Source: JANNVK01 sp031430435 (lineage in GTDB: Bacteria; Acidobacteriota; Blastocatellia; Pyrinomonadales; Pyrinomonadaceae). From it: a stretch of DNA of 50,170 nt. The notes under the pieces were generated by a model. It was not told the DNA's origin. It saw only the letters and a list, made by a program, of their open reading frames with translations, and searched no databases. The position numbers and the translations under genes are program-made. The stretch spans positions 1 through 50,170 of the forward strand of contig JANPBM010000002.1 of assembly GCA_031430435.1 (NCBI GenBank). The letters run 5' to 3'. Positions 16,121 to 24,021 of the stretch are shown here, in pieces; position 1 is the first letter of the stretch; each line of letters starts with the position of its first letter.

Positions 16121-17470
16121 ATGGAAAAGCGTGAAATAAAGAAGATTTTGATTGCCAATCGCGGCGAAATTGCGTGTCGGATTATTTGGACGTGCAAAGA
16201 AATGGGAATTCGCACGGTCGCCGTTTATTCGGAAGCCGACCGTGATTCGCTTCACGTTCGTTTTGCCGATGAAGCGATTTGCATCGGACCTGCATCGTCC
16301 GCTCAAAGTTATTTGAACATTCCGTCGATTATCAGCGCGGCGGAAATTGCCAACGCCGATGCGATTCATCCGGGTTACGGTTTTCTCGCCGAATCCGAAA
16401 CGTTTGCGAAAATTTGCGAAGATTGTAACATCAAATTTATCGGACCGCGACCGCACGTTATCAAAATAATGGGCGATAAAGTCGAAGCCAGACGCACAAT
16501 GGTTGAATCCGGCGTGCCGATTTTGCCCGGCAGTCCCGATCCGATTGAAAGTGTGGAAGAGGCAATCGCACTTGTCAAAGAAATCGGTTTCCCCGTTATC
16601 ATCAAAGCTGCGGCAGGCGGCGGCGGACGCGGAATGCGAATCGTCCGCAAAGAAGAAGATTTGGCAAACAACCTTGAGCTTGCCCAAACCGAAGCCCTCG
16701 CCGCGTTCAAAAACGGCACTTGCTACATCGAACGCTACATCGAGCGTCCGCGACACATCGAAATCCAAGTTTTAGCCGATGAACACGGCAACGTCATTCA
16801 TTTGGGCGAACGTGAATGTACGATTCAACGCCGACATCAAAAACTTTTAGAAGAAGCTCCGTCAGTCGCGATTACCAAAGAGCAACGCGAAAAAATGGGT
16901 GCGGTCGCTGTTCAAGCGTGTCAAAAAATCGGTTATTCGAGTGCGGGAACGTTTGAATTTTTGCTTGACGAAGACGGAAGTTTCTATTTTATGGAGATGA
17001 ACACTCGCGTTCAAGTTGAGCATCCCGTAACTGAAATGGTTACTGTTGTCGATATTGTTCGCCAGCAAATCCGCATTGCCCAAGGCGAAGAACTCGGCTT
17101 TACGCAAGACGAAGTGCAGATTTTCGGACACTCGATTGAATGCCGAATCAACGCTGAAGACCCCGTGAAATTTACGCCGAGTCCGGGCAAAATCACCGCG
17201 TTAAATCTTCCCGGCGGTCCGGGCGTTCGCATTGATACATTTGTTTATCCGGGTTACGTTGTGCCGCCGTATTACGATTCGATGATTGCCAAACTGATTG
17301 TTCACGCCCGTACACGCGAGATTGCCATTGCCCGAATGCGTCGTGCCTTGGAAGCAATGGTGGTTGAAGGAATCAAAACAACCATACCGCTGCACATCAA
17401 AATTATGAACGACGAGAAGTTTCAGAAAGGCGATTTTTCGACCAAGTTTATGGAAGAATTTCAGCAATAA
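16121..17470 (+). CDS. accC: Biotin carboxylase subunit of acetyl-CoA carboxylase
   Basis: A 449-residue ATP-grasp enzyme that carboxylates biotin on AccB. Motifs: KILIANRGEIACRI at the N-terminus, HPGYGFLAE, the glycine-rich loop AAAGGGGRGMRIV near residue 165, RHIEIQVLADEHGN, ERECTIQRRHQK, and EMNTRVQVEHPVTE. The ATG at 16121 gives the family-typical MEKREIKKILIANRGE start. Full length. Confidence 0.97.
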   Translation: MEKREIKKILIANRGEIACRIIWTCKEMGIRTVAVYSEADRDSLHVRFADEAICIGPASSAQSYLNIPSIISAAEIANADAIHPGYGFLAESETFAKICEDCNIKFIGPRPHVIKIMGDKVEARRTMVESGVPILPGSPDPIESVEEAIALVKEIGFPVIIKAAAGGGGRGMRIVRKEEDLANNLELAQTEALAAFKNGTCYIERYIERPRHIEIQVLADEHGNVIHLGERECTIQRRHQKLLEEAPSVAITKEQREKMGAVAVQACQKIGYSSAGTFEFLLDEDGSFYFMEMNTRVQVEHPVTEMVTVVDIVRQQIRIAQGEELGFTQDEVQIFGHSIECRINAEDPVKFTPSPGKITALNLPGGPGVRIDTFVYPGYVVPPYYDSMIAKLIVHARTREIAIARMRRALEAMVVEGIKTTIPLHIKIMNDEKFQKGDFSTKFMEEFQQ

Positions 17471-17512
17471 ACTAATTTTTATTGGTCAAAAGCTCTTTGT
17501 TTTTTCAAATAA

Positions 17513-18436
17513 TTAACCGGTTTTTTTGACAAAAAGTTCTTCGAGCGATTGTTTGACAGGTTGCACAGAAACCAGTTTTCCTCCTGCTTCACGCACGGTT
17601 GCAAGAATTTTCTCAACCTCATTCTCGTCATCAACATAAATATTTGCCCCGTTCGGCTTCAAATTAAACTTCAAATCCGGAAACTTTGCGGAAATTATGT
17701 CGGACGAAATTCCTTTCACGTTGATTTCAAATTGTTGCGATTCCGATGCCAAAAGTTCGTCCAATTTTCCGGTTGCGGCAAGTTTTCCGTTTCGCATAAT
17801 CGCTACGCGGTCGCACAAGGCTTCAATGTCGGACAAAATATGCGTGGACATAAAAATTGTCGTGCCGTTTTCGCACAGTTCGGCAATAAGTTCGCGGATT
17901 TCACGGCGCCCAATCGGATCAAGTCCGCTCATCGGCTCGTCCATAAAGACAATTTCGGGCGAATTTATCAGCGATTGGGCGAGTCCGACACGTTGCAGCA
18001 TTCCTTTTGAAAACTTGCGGAGTTGTTTCGTCCAATCTTTTTCGTCCAAACCTACTTTGGTCAGTAATTCTTCGGTTTTACGTTTCGATTCGCTTTTATC
18101 CATTCCGAAAAGTTCACCGAAATACATCATCAGTTCGCGGGCGGAAAGATAATCGTAAAAATACGGATTCTCCGGACAATAACCGATTTTGCCGTGCATT
18201 TTTACATCGGAAATTGGTGAGCCGAGAATTTTCGCGCTTCCTTCGGTCGGAAAAATCAGCGATGTTAAAATTTTTATCGTGGTGGTTTTTCCTGCTCCGT
18301 TTCCGCCGAGAAAGCCGAAAATCTGTCCGCGTTCAACGTTCAAGGTTAAACCGTCCAACGCCCGAATTTTCTTCTTCTTCCAAAATCCGACTTCGTAATC
18401 TTTAGTTAAATTTTCGATTTCAATGATGTTTTCCAT
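17513..18436 (-). CDS. ABC transporter ATP-binding protein (ABC-2 type export)
   Basis: A 307-residue ATPase. Walker A GGNGAGKTT (44-52), signature FSKGMLQRV (142-150), Walker B IVFMDEP (162-168), D-loop SGLDP and switch His199 (STHIL) are intact. The Q-loop position reads YCPENPYFYD, common in CcmA/NatA-like exporter ATPases. It is the last gene of a minus-strand group: permease (19381-20166), TPR protein, ATPase, with 4-base gaps. Substrate unknown. Confidence 0.92.
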   Translation of the reverse strand: MENIIEIENLTKDYEVGFWKKKKIRALDGLTLNVERGQIFGFLGGNGAGKTTTIKILTSLIFPTEGSAKILGSPISDVKMHGKIGYCPENPYFYDYLSARELMMYFGELFGMDKSESKRKTEELLTKVGLDEKDWTKQLRKFSKGMLQRVGLAQSLINSPEIVFMDEPMSGLDPIGRREIRELIAELCENGTTIFMSTHILSDIEALCDRVAIMRNGKLAATGKLDELLASESQQFEINVKGISSDIISAKFPDLKFNLKPNGANIYVDDENEVEKILATVREAGGKLVSVQPVKQSLEELFVKKTG

Positions 18437-18440
18437 ACTT

Positions 18441-19376
18441 TTAATTAAGTAAAATTTTGGTTGTTTTCAAATCTAATTCAACCTCGCAAGTTGTTGAATT
18501 CAAAAGGTAAAACCCGTCGCTCGGGTCAATCGGCGAACCGTTTTGAGCGAATCGCAACGGACGTTTCGTCGATGGCAGCACGGCTTGCCGAAGTTGCGGA
18601 AAAACTTCACTCCAATTCGCCGCGCAACGATTATTTTGCGTTTGGAAATTCTTTAAAACTTGTCGAATCGTGTCGCGTTCTTCAAAAGATTCGGTTTGCA
18701 GAAGTCTTCCGGCGGCAAGGTTTTTTATCTGATCATCGGTCGCTTCGTCGTACATTTGTTGATAAATCTGCCGAGCAATATCGCGGCTTCCGCCTTCGGC
18801 TTCCAATCTCGCGGTCATCATTTTCATAAACGGCGGCGAACCTTCCAACTGCGAACCGGCTTCGTAAATCGAGGCGGCTTTTTTGAAATCGCCTTTTTTC
18901 CAATAAATATAAGCCAGATGTTGAAACAATCGCCACTCTTTCGGATTGTTGGCAATTCCTTTTTCGGTTAGCGCAATGGCTTTTTCTTCGTCGAGCGACG
19001 GCAAAATTATTGCTCCGTACGAATAAACGCTAACGAATTTCGGGTCCAGCGTGGTTGCCGTTTCGAGCATCGGATAAAGCTGTTTCGGGTTGAGCGGTTT
19101 GAGATCGGTGTAATTGAATTTCCCTTGATTCGCAACCACTTTTTTACCGAGATATTGCAGAGCTGAAATCCAGTACCAATCGGCGATAAGTCCGTTAAAA
19201 CCTGCGTTATACCTCGCCAGTTCTTCGCTTTTGAAAGTTAAATCCGCGTCTTCGACTTCTGCCGAAAGTTGCGGACGATTCGCCGCCAAAATGTCGCTTA
19301 ATTTCCAAATTCCGACAAATCCGGCAATCAGTACGGCAAATGAAATCAATAAAGTTTTGGTGAAATTAGAGTTCAT
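18441..19376 (-). CDS. TPR-repeat protein with N-terminal membrane anchor
   Basis: A 311-residue protein. One N-terminal transmembrane helix (TLLISFAVLIAGFVGIWKL) is followed by a conserved-looking segment (YNAGFNGLIADWYWISALQY) and TPR-like helices (YSYGAIILPSLDEEKAIALT, RLFQHLAYIYWKKGDFKKAA). The bulk should lie outside the inner membrane. It is wedged between permease and ATPase genes with 4-base spacings, so it is probably an accessory part of that exporter. No enzymatic motif seen. Confidence 0.8.
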   Translation of the reverse strand: MNSNFTKTLLISFAVLIAGFVGIWKLSDILAANRPQLSAEVEDADLTFKSEELARYNAGFNGLIADWYWISALQYLGKKVVANQGKFNYTDLKPLNPKQLYPMLETATTLDPKFVSVYSYGAIILPSLDEEKAIALTEKGIANNPKEWRLFQHLAYIYWKKGDFKKAASIYEAGSQLEGSPPFMKMMTARLEAEGGSRDIARQIYQQMYDEATDDQIKNLAAGRLLQTESFEERDTIRQVLKNFQTQNNRCAANWSEVFPQLRQAVLPSTKRPLRFAQNGSPIDPSDGFYLLNSTTCEVELDLKTTKILLN

Positions 19377-19380
19377 AAAA

Positions 19381-20166
19381 CTATTTGAAATTACGGCGAC
19401 TGAAAATTAAACTTGAAATAATCAGCAAAATTATTGCGTAAACCATCGTGTAAATTATTGCTGTTGCGAAATATGTAAAACTTGGGATTTGCCCGTTCGC
19501 GGCGTTTGTGATGAAACTGAAATGCGAAAAATTAGGCAACGCATAATAAATAAACCCAAAGAATTTTCGAGTAAAAGTTCCGCCTAAATTATTGGCGAAA
19601 TCCAACAGCGAAGAGCTTAAATGTCCGATGACAAAAACGAAAAACGTGAGTAATGCCGACAACGACGGCGAAGAAAAGGTTGAAAACGTGATGGCGACAG
19701 CCGTTAAAATCGTCAATTCAAGAAAAATAAGGAAAATCGCCGACCAGCTCGGCACAATCAAATTTGTTCCGCCGACATACAGCAACGCCAACGTTACGCC
19801 GATTCCCATCAGCAAAACATTGACCGAAATTGTCAGGCATAAACCCAAGTATTTTCCGACTATAAAGGTTCCGCGACCAATCGGTTTGGCAAAAATCGAG
19901 TAAACCGTGCGTTTTTCAATTTCTTTTGAAACCAACCCGACACCGACGAAAATCGAGATGAACGCTCCGAAAATCAGCATCGCGCTCAAACCGAGATTGA
20001 CCGTCGTGCGGGCTTCTTGTCCGGCGGTTAAATCACCTAAAATAATTGCCGCAACCGTTATCAGCAAAACAAAAATTACGAGATTATACAGCACTTTATC
20101 TCGCACGGCTTCACGAAAAGCGTTGCGGGCAACAGTAATAATCTGACCAAAAATTGATGATTTCAT
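19381..20166 (-). CDS. ABC-2 type transporter permease
   Basis: A 261-residue membrane protein with about six hydrophobic segments. It starts with the typical ABC-2 cytosolic helix (ITVARNAFREAVRDKVLYNL) and contains the family-typical SKEIEKRTVYSIFAKPIGRGTF. It pairs with the ATPase at 17513-18436. The pilin-like gene upstream ends 82 bases away and could share its transcript. Confidence 0.88.
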   Translation of the reverse strand: MKSSIFGQIITVARNAFREAVRDKVLYNLVIFVLLITVAAIILGDLTAGQEARTTVNLGLSAMLIFGAFISIFVGVGLVSKEIEKRTVYSIFAKPIGRGTFIVGKYLGLCLTISVNVLLMGIGVTLALLYVGGTNLIVPSWSAIFLIFLELTILTAVAITFSTFSSPSLSALLTFFVFVIGHLSSSLLDFANNLGGTFTRKFFGFIYYALPNFSHFSFITNAANGQIPSFTYFATAIIYTMVYAIILLIISSLIFSRRNFK

Positions 20167-20248
20167 TTGCGAATTTTATTTGTTTTGAAGTTTCGAGTTT
20201 GAACAAACCCATAACCAAATATAAACTATTAAACAAAGTTTTGCAAAT

Positions 20249-20761
20249 TTACGGCGATAGATTGTAACCGTTTGTCGGTTGTCGTTGCGAATCGGATGTG
20301 CCGTTCGGCGCGGCGGGTGTGAAATCGTACCAAATCAAGGCTATTTCGTTGATATAAAAACTCCGCGCGCCTGTTCCGCTGAAACCTGTCCCGAATTGAA
20401 TCGGAACGGCGGTCGCATCATAATACGACGGATAACTTGCCGTTTCAACGTATGCGTCGAGGCTGAATAAATAACCGCTTTTGGCACACGGCGGAGTCGC
20501 GCAGCCTAAAACCGCATCAATCAAACCTGCCCCGCTGAGTTGGGCAAGTGTGCCGAAATCCTTTGTTCCGTTTGAGGCTTTATACGTCAACTCGGCACTT
20601 GAAACAGTTTTCAAAGAACCAATGGCGGACGCTTCATTTGCCGCCCGCCGCGATGCAACCAAATTCGGAATGGCGATAACGGCGATAATCCCGATAATCA
20701 GGACAACAATTAAAAGCTCTATCAACGAAAAACCTTTTTGGCGATAATTTTTACGTTTCAT
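20249..20761 (-). CDS. Type IV pilin-like protein (prepilin)
   Basis: A 170-residue prepilin. The leader (MKRKNYRQKG) is cut before Phe11 in G/FSLIELLIVVLIIGIIAVIA, with Glu15 as mature Glu5, followed by the N-terminal assembly helix. The C-terminal part shares FGTGFSGTG(A/S)RSFY.NE with the pilin at 22792-23280, so the two are paralogues. Its ATG overlaps the stop of the O-antigen-ligase-like gene (ATGA at 20761-20758), implying translational coupling. Confidence 0.9.
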   Translation of the reverse strand: MKRKNYRQKGFSLIELLIVVLIIGIIAVIAIPNLVASRRAANEASAIGSLKTVSSAELTYKASNGTKDFGTLAQLSGAGLIDAVLGCATPPCAKSGYLFSLDAYVETASYPSYYDATAVPIQFGTGFSGTGARSFYINEIALIWYDFTPAAPNGTSDSQRQPTNGYNLSP

Positions 20762-22707
20762 CTTTTCCTCGCAACGTTCGGATTTTTGGCGGTTTGATAA
20801 TCTATCACGGCATACACTCCGTTTTGCGGACTTAACTCCGACATTCGGGTAATGTTTTCGACTCTGAGTCGAGCTTCCGTTATATTTTCAATGCCTTCAT
20901 CGTTCAGCATCCACCAAGTTTTTGCGGCGGCTTCATTTATTTTCAAGGCAATACTTAGATTTTCTTTCGATTTGTCGGGCTTGCCGTTTTGTTTAAGCAG
21001 CGAAGCAAAGGCTGTGCGGGCAAATACCGAACGCGGATAAACGCCGACGGCTTCTGCCAACGTCATTTCCGCATCGTCCGATTTATTTGCCGAAAGTTGC
21101 GCGGCGGCGAGGTCGTAATAAGCCGTCGAGGTGCAAATTCCGTTATCAATCGCCGAACGTAAATGCGGAATTGCTTCATCATAACGCTTGGTTTTTGCCA
21201 AAAACATTCCGTAATCGTAATTGACGACCGCTTCTTTTTCATCGAAAGACAAGGCTTTTTTAAAGTAATCTTCGGCGATAAATTCGTCTGCGGCAGTTTG
21301 CGCAAACGATTGATACATCAAACCGATTCCGCGAATTCCCAAAAAAATCATCAATGAAAGGCAAACAAAAGCCGTCGCAAGCACAAATTTCGTTTGAAAA
21401 TTCGAGACGGAAAGTTTAAGTTTTTCGGGTTTGGAAAGTTGTTTGACGGCGATTGCCAAGACAAAAAAGAAAACTGTGGCGTTAGCCGGAACGCGGAACG
21501 AAAACGAAGTCGCCGCCGAACTTATCAAAAATGCTCCGACACCGAGAATTGCGGCAAAGGCTTTCGGCGATAAATTATTTCGCAAATTAAACGTCAGCCG
21601 AGCAATGCCGACCAAAAACCACGCAAATATCAAAAATCCGACAATTCCGAGTTCGCTCAAAATCTGCGCGTATTCGTTGTGCGAACGTTCCAAAACTATA
21701 CTTTCGGCAACATTTATTGTCGGATTTTCTGTCCGCGTTGCCGAATATGCTTCGCGTCCGTCTTTGAAAGCCGTGATAAAATTGTCGCCGCCAACGCCGA
21801 GAATCGGGTTTTGCTTGAAAACTTCAAACGAAATTCCCAGTAACGTCGGACGTAACGAACTGCTTTCGATTGCCGATTTATCGTTTTGATCGGTTAATCG
21901 CGTCAAGGTCGAAAATTGGTATTGACCAAATAAACCCGCGAATTGAACGGCGAAAGCAATTAAGCACAAAACTCCGATTTTGAGTAAAACCTGTTTCCAA
22001 ACCACAAGTTTCCACACCGCAAAAATCCCGCAGACAAGCAAACAGGCAAGCGAGACGAGAAACTGGGTTCGCCCGAACGAACATTGAACTAAAAGCCAGC
22101 TTGTAATCAGAAAACCGGTTGACAATCGGGCAGAGATTTTTGTCGTGTGCAATAAAAAAAGCGGAATAACGATAATCGCAATCTCGGCAAATTTACTGTA
22201 ACGAAAGCCGATCAGCGACGGATCTGCTCCGAATAAGACGTTCACATATTCAAACGAACAACTGAGCGATAATATCGAAAGTGTAATTCCGACACCGTAA
22301 ATCGAGTATTTTTCTAAAGCGGAATTTAATGCAATTCGGCGAATTAACGTATAAAAAATCAAATAACACGCCCACAGCAAAGTGTGATGCAAAGCGTTTC
22401 GCGGCGAGATTGCCCATAACATTGAAAGTCCGCTCCAAACAACAAAAAGCATTATCGGTAAAACGATAAAATAAAACTCGTCTTTGCCGAACGAAAATAA
22501 GCGTTTCAATTTATCGGTTTTCCACAGCCAAACAATCGAGCCGAACAGAAACGCGGACAGAAAAAATTCCGGTTTCCACAAATAACCGATAACTGTTTCG
22601 GGTTGCGGAATTGTCGGAACAAATCTGACAAGCAAAAGCAATGTCCAACCGATTGCCGCAAATATCAGCGGACGTTTAGTTATTTTTTTGAAATTTACGG
22701 TGTGCAT
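20758..22707 (-). CDS. O-antigen ligase-like membrane protein with C-terminal TPR region
   Basis: A 649-residue protein with about ten to twelve transmembrane helices. The Wzy_C/WaaL-like periplasmic loop holds the characteristic RSHNEYAQILSELGIVGFL, with NPILGVGGDNF before it. From about residue 465 the sequence becomes soluble and TPR-like (VNYDYGMFLAKTKRYDEAIP, AYYDLAAAQLSANKSDDAEM). The family transfers lipid-linked glycans to lipid A or, for PglL/PilO types, to pilins. Overlap with a pilin gene and proximity to the major pilin favour a pilin oligosaccharyltransferase role, but this is inference. Confidence 0.82.
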   Translation of the reverse strand: MHTVNFKKITKRPLIFAAIGWTLLLLVRFVPTIPQPETVIGYLWKPEFFLSAFLFGSIVWLWKTDKLKRLFSFGKDEFYFIVLPIMLFVVWSGLSMLWAISPRNALHHTLLWACYLIFYTLIRRIALNSALEKYSIYGVGITLSILSLSCSFEYVNVLFGADPSLIGFRYSKFAEIAIIVIPLFLLHTTKISARLSTGFLITSWLLVQCSFGRTQFLVSLACLLVCGIFAVWKLVVWKQVLLKIGVLCLIAFAVQFAGLFGQYQFSTLTRLTDQNDKSAIESSSLRPTLLGISFEVFKQNPILGVGGDNFITAFKDGREAYSATRTENPTINVAESIVLERSHNEYAQILSELGIVGFLIFAWFLVGIARLTFNLRNNLSPKAFAAILGVGAFLISSAATSFSFRVPANATVFFFVLAIAVKQLSKPEKLKLSVSNFQTKFVLATAFVCLSLMIFLGIRGIGLMYQSFAQTAADEFIAEDYFKKALSFDEKEAVVNYDYGMFLAKTKRYDEAIPHLRSAIDNGICTSTAYYDLAAAQLSANKSDDAEMTLAEAVGVYPRSVFARTAFASLLKQNGKPDKSKENLSIALKINEAAAKTWWMLNDEGIENITEARLRVENITRMSELSPQNGVYAVIDYQTAKNPNVARKR

Positions 22708-22734
22708 TGAAGGTTGGATATTTTAAGCTAAAGA

Positions 22735-22762
22735 AAAAGGAGAAGCCGAAACTTCTCCTTTT
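22735..22762 (-). terminator. Rho-independent terminator of the pilin gene
   Basis: A perfect 11-bp stem (22735-22745 with 22752-22762) around a 6-base loop. Read on the minus strand it is followed by a T-rich run, 30 bases after the pilin stop. It separates the strongly expressed pilin from the ligase-like gene. Confidence 0.85.
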
Positions 22763-22791
22763 ATATTGTTTAAGTTTCTGAAACTTGGTTA

Positions 22792-23280
22792 TTAAAGAAC
22801 CGAAGCAGTAGAAACACGGTTTGTTGAAGTTGGAGCGGTTGCAGTTTGGTTGTAATACATAACGCCTGTTTCGTTTGTATAGAAACTGCGCGAACCTGTT
22901 CCGCTGAAGCCTGTTCCGAACTGTTGCGGGATTGCGGTTAAGTCAAAGATCGGTTGAACTGTAGTTGTGCCTGCTGTCGGCGTACATTGAAAAGTGTATC
23001 CGCTTTTGTTGGTTGTGGCATTTGCCGCTCCGCCGCCGATAACACCGTCGATTAAGCCGCCGGCATTCAACGATTGAAGATTAGCATAGTTTCCTGCACC
23101 CAACGAGGTTGAATAAGTTGCTTGGCTGCTTCCGATTGTTCTCATCGAAGCGATGGCTGATGCTTCGTTTGCGCTGCGACGTGAAGCAAGTAAGTTCGGG
23201 ATAGCGATAGCGGCGATAATGCCAATGATAACGACGACGATTAAAAGTTCGATAAGCGAGAAACCTTTTTGGTTTTTCAT
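22792..23280 (-). CDS. Type IV major pilin-like protein
   Basis: A 162-residue prepilin: short leader MKNQKG, then FSLIELLIVVVIIGIIAAIA with Glu11 as mature Glu5. The globular part is Thr/Ser/Gly-rich and ends with QFGTGFSGTGSRSFYTNETG. I chose the ATG at 23280 over a longer reading (to 23415) because it gives a normal class III leader and AGGAGA lies at 23294-23299. Its own terminator and a sigma-54-type promoter suggest it is the abundant structural pilin (PilA). Confidence 0.92.
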   Translation of the reverse strand: MKNQKGFSLIELLIVVVIIGIIAAIAIPNLLASRRSANEASAIASMRTIGSSQATYSTSLGAGNYANLQSLNAGGLIDGVIGGGAANATTNKSGYTFQCTPTAGTTTVQPIFDLTAIPQQFGTGFSGTGSRSFYTNETGVMYYNQTATAPTSTNRVSTASVL

Positions 23281-23351
23281 AATTTTTTCACAATCTCCTA
23301 GATTTGTTTTTTCAAGTTTGTTTATGTCTTGTTTCAGACGAGAATATCTAA

Positions 23352-23367
23352 TACAAACGCCGTGCCA
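23352..23367 (-). promoter_or_regulatory. Sigma-54 (-24/-12) promoter of the pilin gene
   Basis: On the minus strand the bases read TGGCACGGCGTTTGTA, against the consensus TGGCACG-N4-TTGC(A/T). GG and GT are separated by 10 bases, with T replacing C at -12. Transcription would start near 23340, giving about a 60-base leader before the ATG at 23280. Just upstream TTTGGCACG is repeated directly. Pilin genes are often sigma-54 dependent, and a sigma-54 activator is encoded at 40159. Confidence 0.7.
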
Positions 23368-23617
23368 AACGTGCCAAAGATTGTGAAATGCAGATAAACA
23401 TTGAGGTTTATGCAAAGTTACCGAAAAGAATTGCTTTTCAAAAGGCTTCCGAAAGTTGCCGAATACCGATTTTTGGCATTAGTCGGTAACAAAAATTGTC
23501 AGCATTCGGCTGAAAAGTAAAGAATAGGCGCGAACTAAGCCGTTTTTTAACACAGATGCACACCGATTGAAGAAGATAGAAGAAATGATAAGAAAGTTAT
23601 TAAAAAATATCTTGCTT

Positions 23618-23929
23618 TTAATTCTACTTTGCCGGATTAAAAATTCATCTTAAACTCTGACATTGTTCAACTTATTTGCTTTAACCCGTGAAGCGGGTGT
23701 CAGCATAAAGCCCCGTGCGTCAGCGCGGGGGAAACATCACAACAGCGAATCAGCCCGTGAAGACGGGCGACAGCCGTTGAAATCAAAGAGCTGTCGCTAT
23801 CTTCGACAGCTTTGACATTTTTTGTATTTGATCCCCGCGCTCACGCACGGGGTTTTATGCCATCGCCCTTATTCACGGGCTAAAAACCAAATGCACGGCA
23901 GTTAATTTAATCTGACAAAGTAGAATTAA
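23618..23929. repeat. 312-bp nested palindromic element with 24-bp terminal inverted repeats
   Basis: Ends 23618-23641 and 23906-23929 are inverted repeats with 22 of 24 bases matching. Inside, arms 23681-23730 and 23833-23883 form a second, imperfect inverted repeat of about 50 bases that includes ccccgtgcgt and gcgcgggg. The centre holds a hairpin (agctgtcg 23789-23796 with cgacagct 23804-23811) and a third copy of the cccgtgaag motif at 23754. No open frame inside. Looks like a MITE or composite REP element. The rest of the 741-base gap (23281-24021) holds the pilin promoter and leader, a short dyad at 23951-23966 and degenerate heptamers at 23991-24018. Confidence 0.8.
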
Positions 23930-24021
23930 GCAGGTCAGCAGAAGTTTTCCGACATTTTGAAATGTCTAAACTATTGAGTTAAAGGATTTTAATTCATCAT
24001 TCACAATTCATTATTACCTGC

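Noticed and set aside
16109..16768. 219-residue frame antisense to accC
   Set aside because: It lies wholly opposite conserved accC codons and has a low-complexity Phe/Arg/Asn composition typical of shadow frames.
22792..23415. Extended N-terminus of the pilin from 23415
   Set aside because: The added 45 residues run across the sigma-54 promoter and leader; the ATG at 23280 gives a normal prepilin leader.
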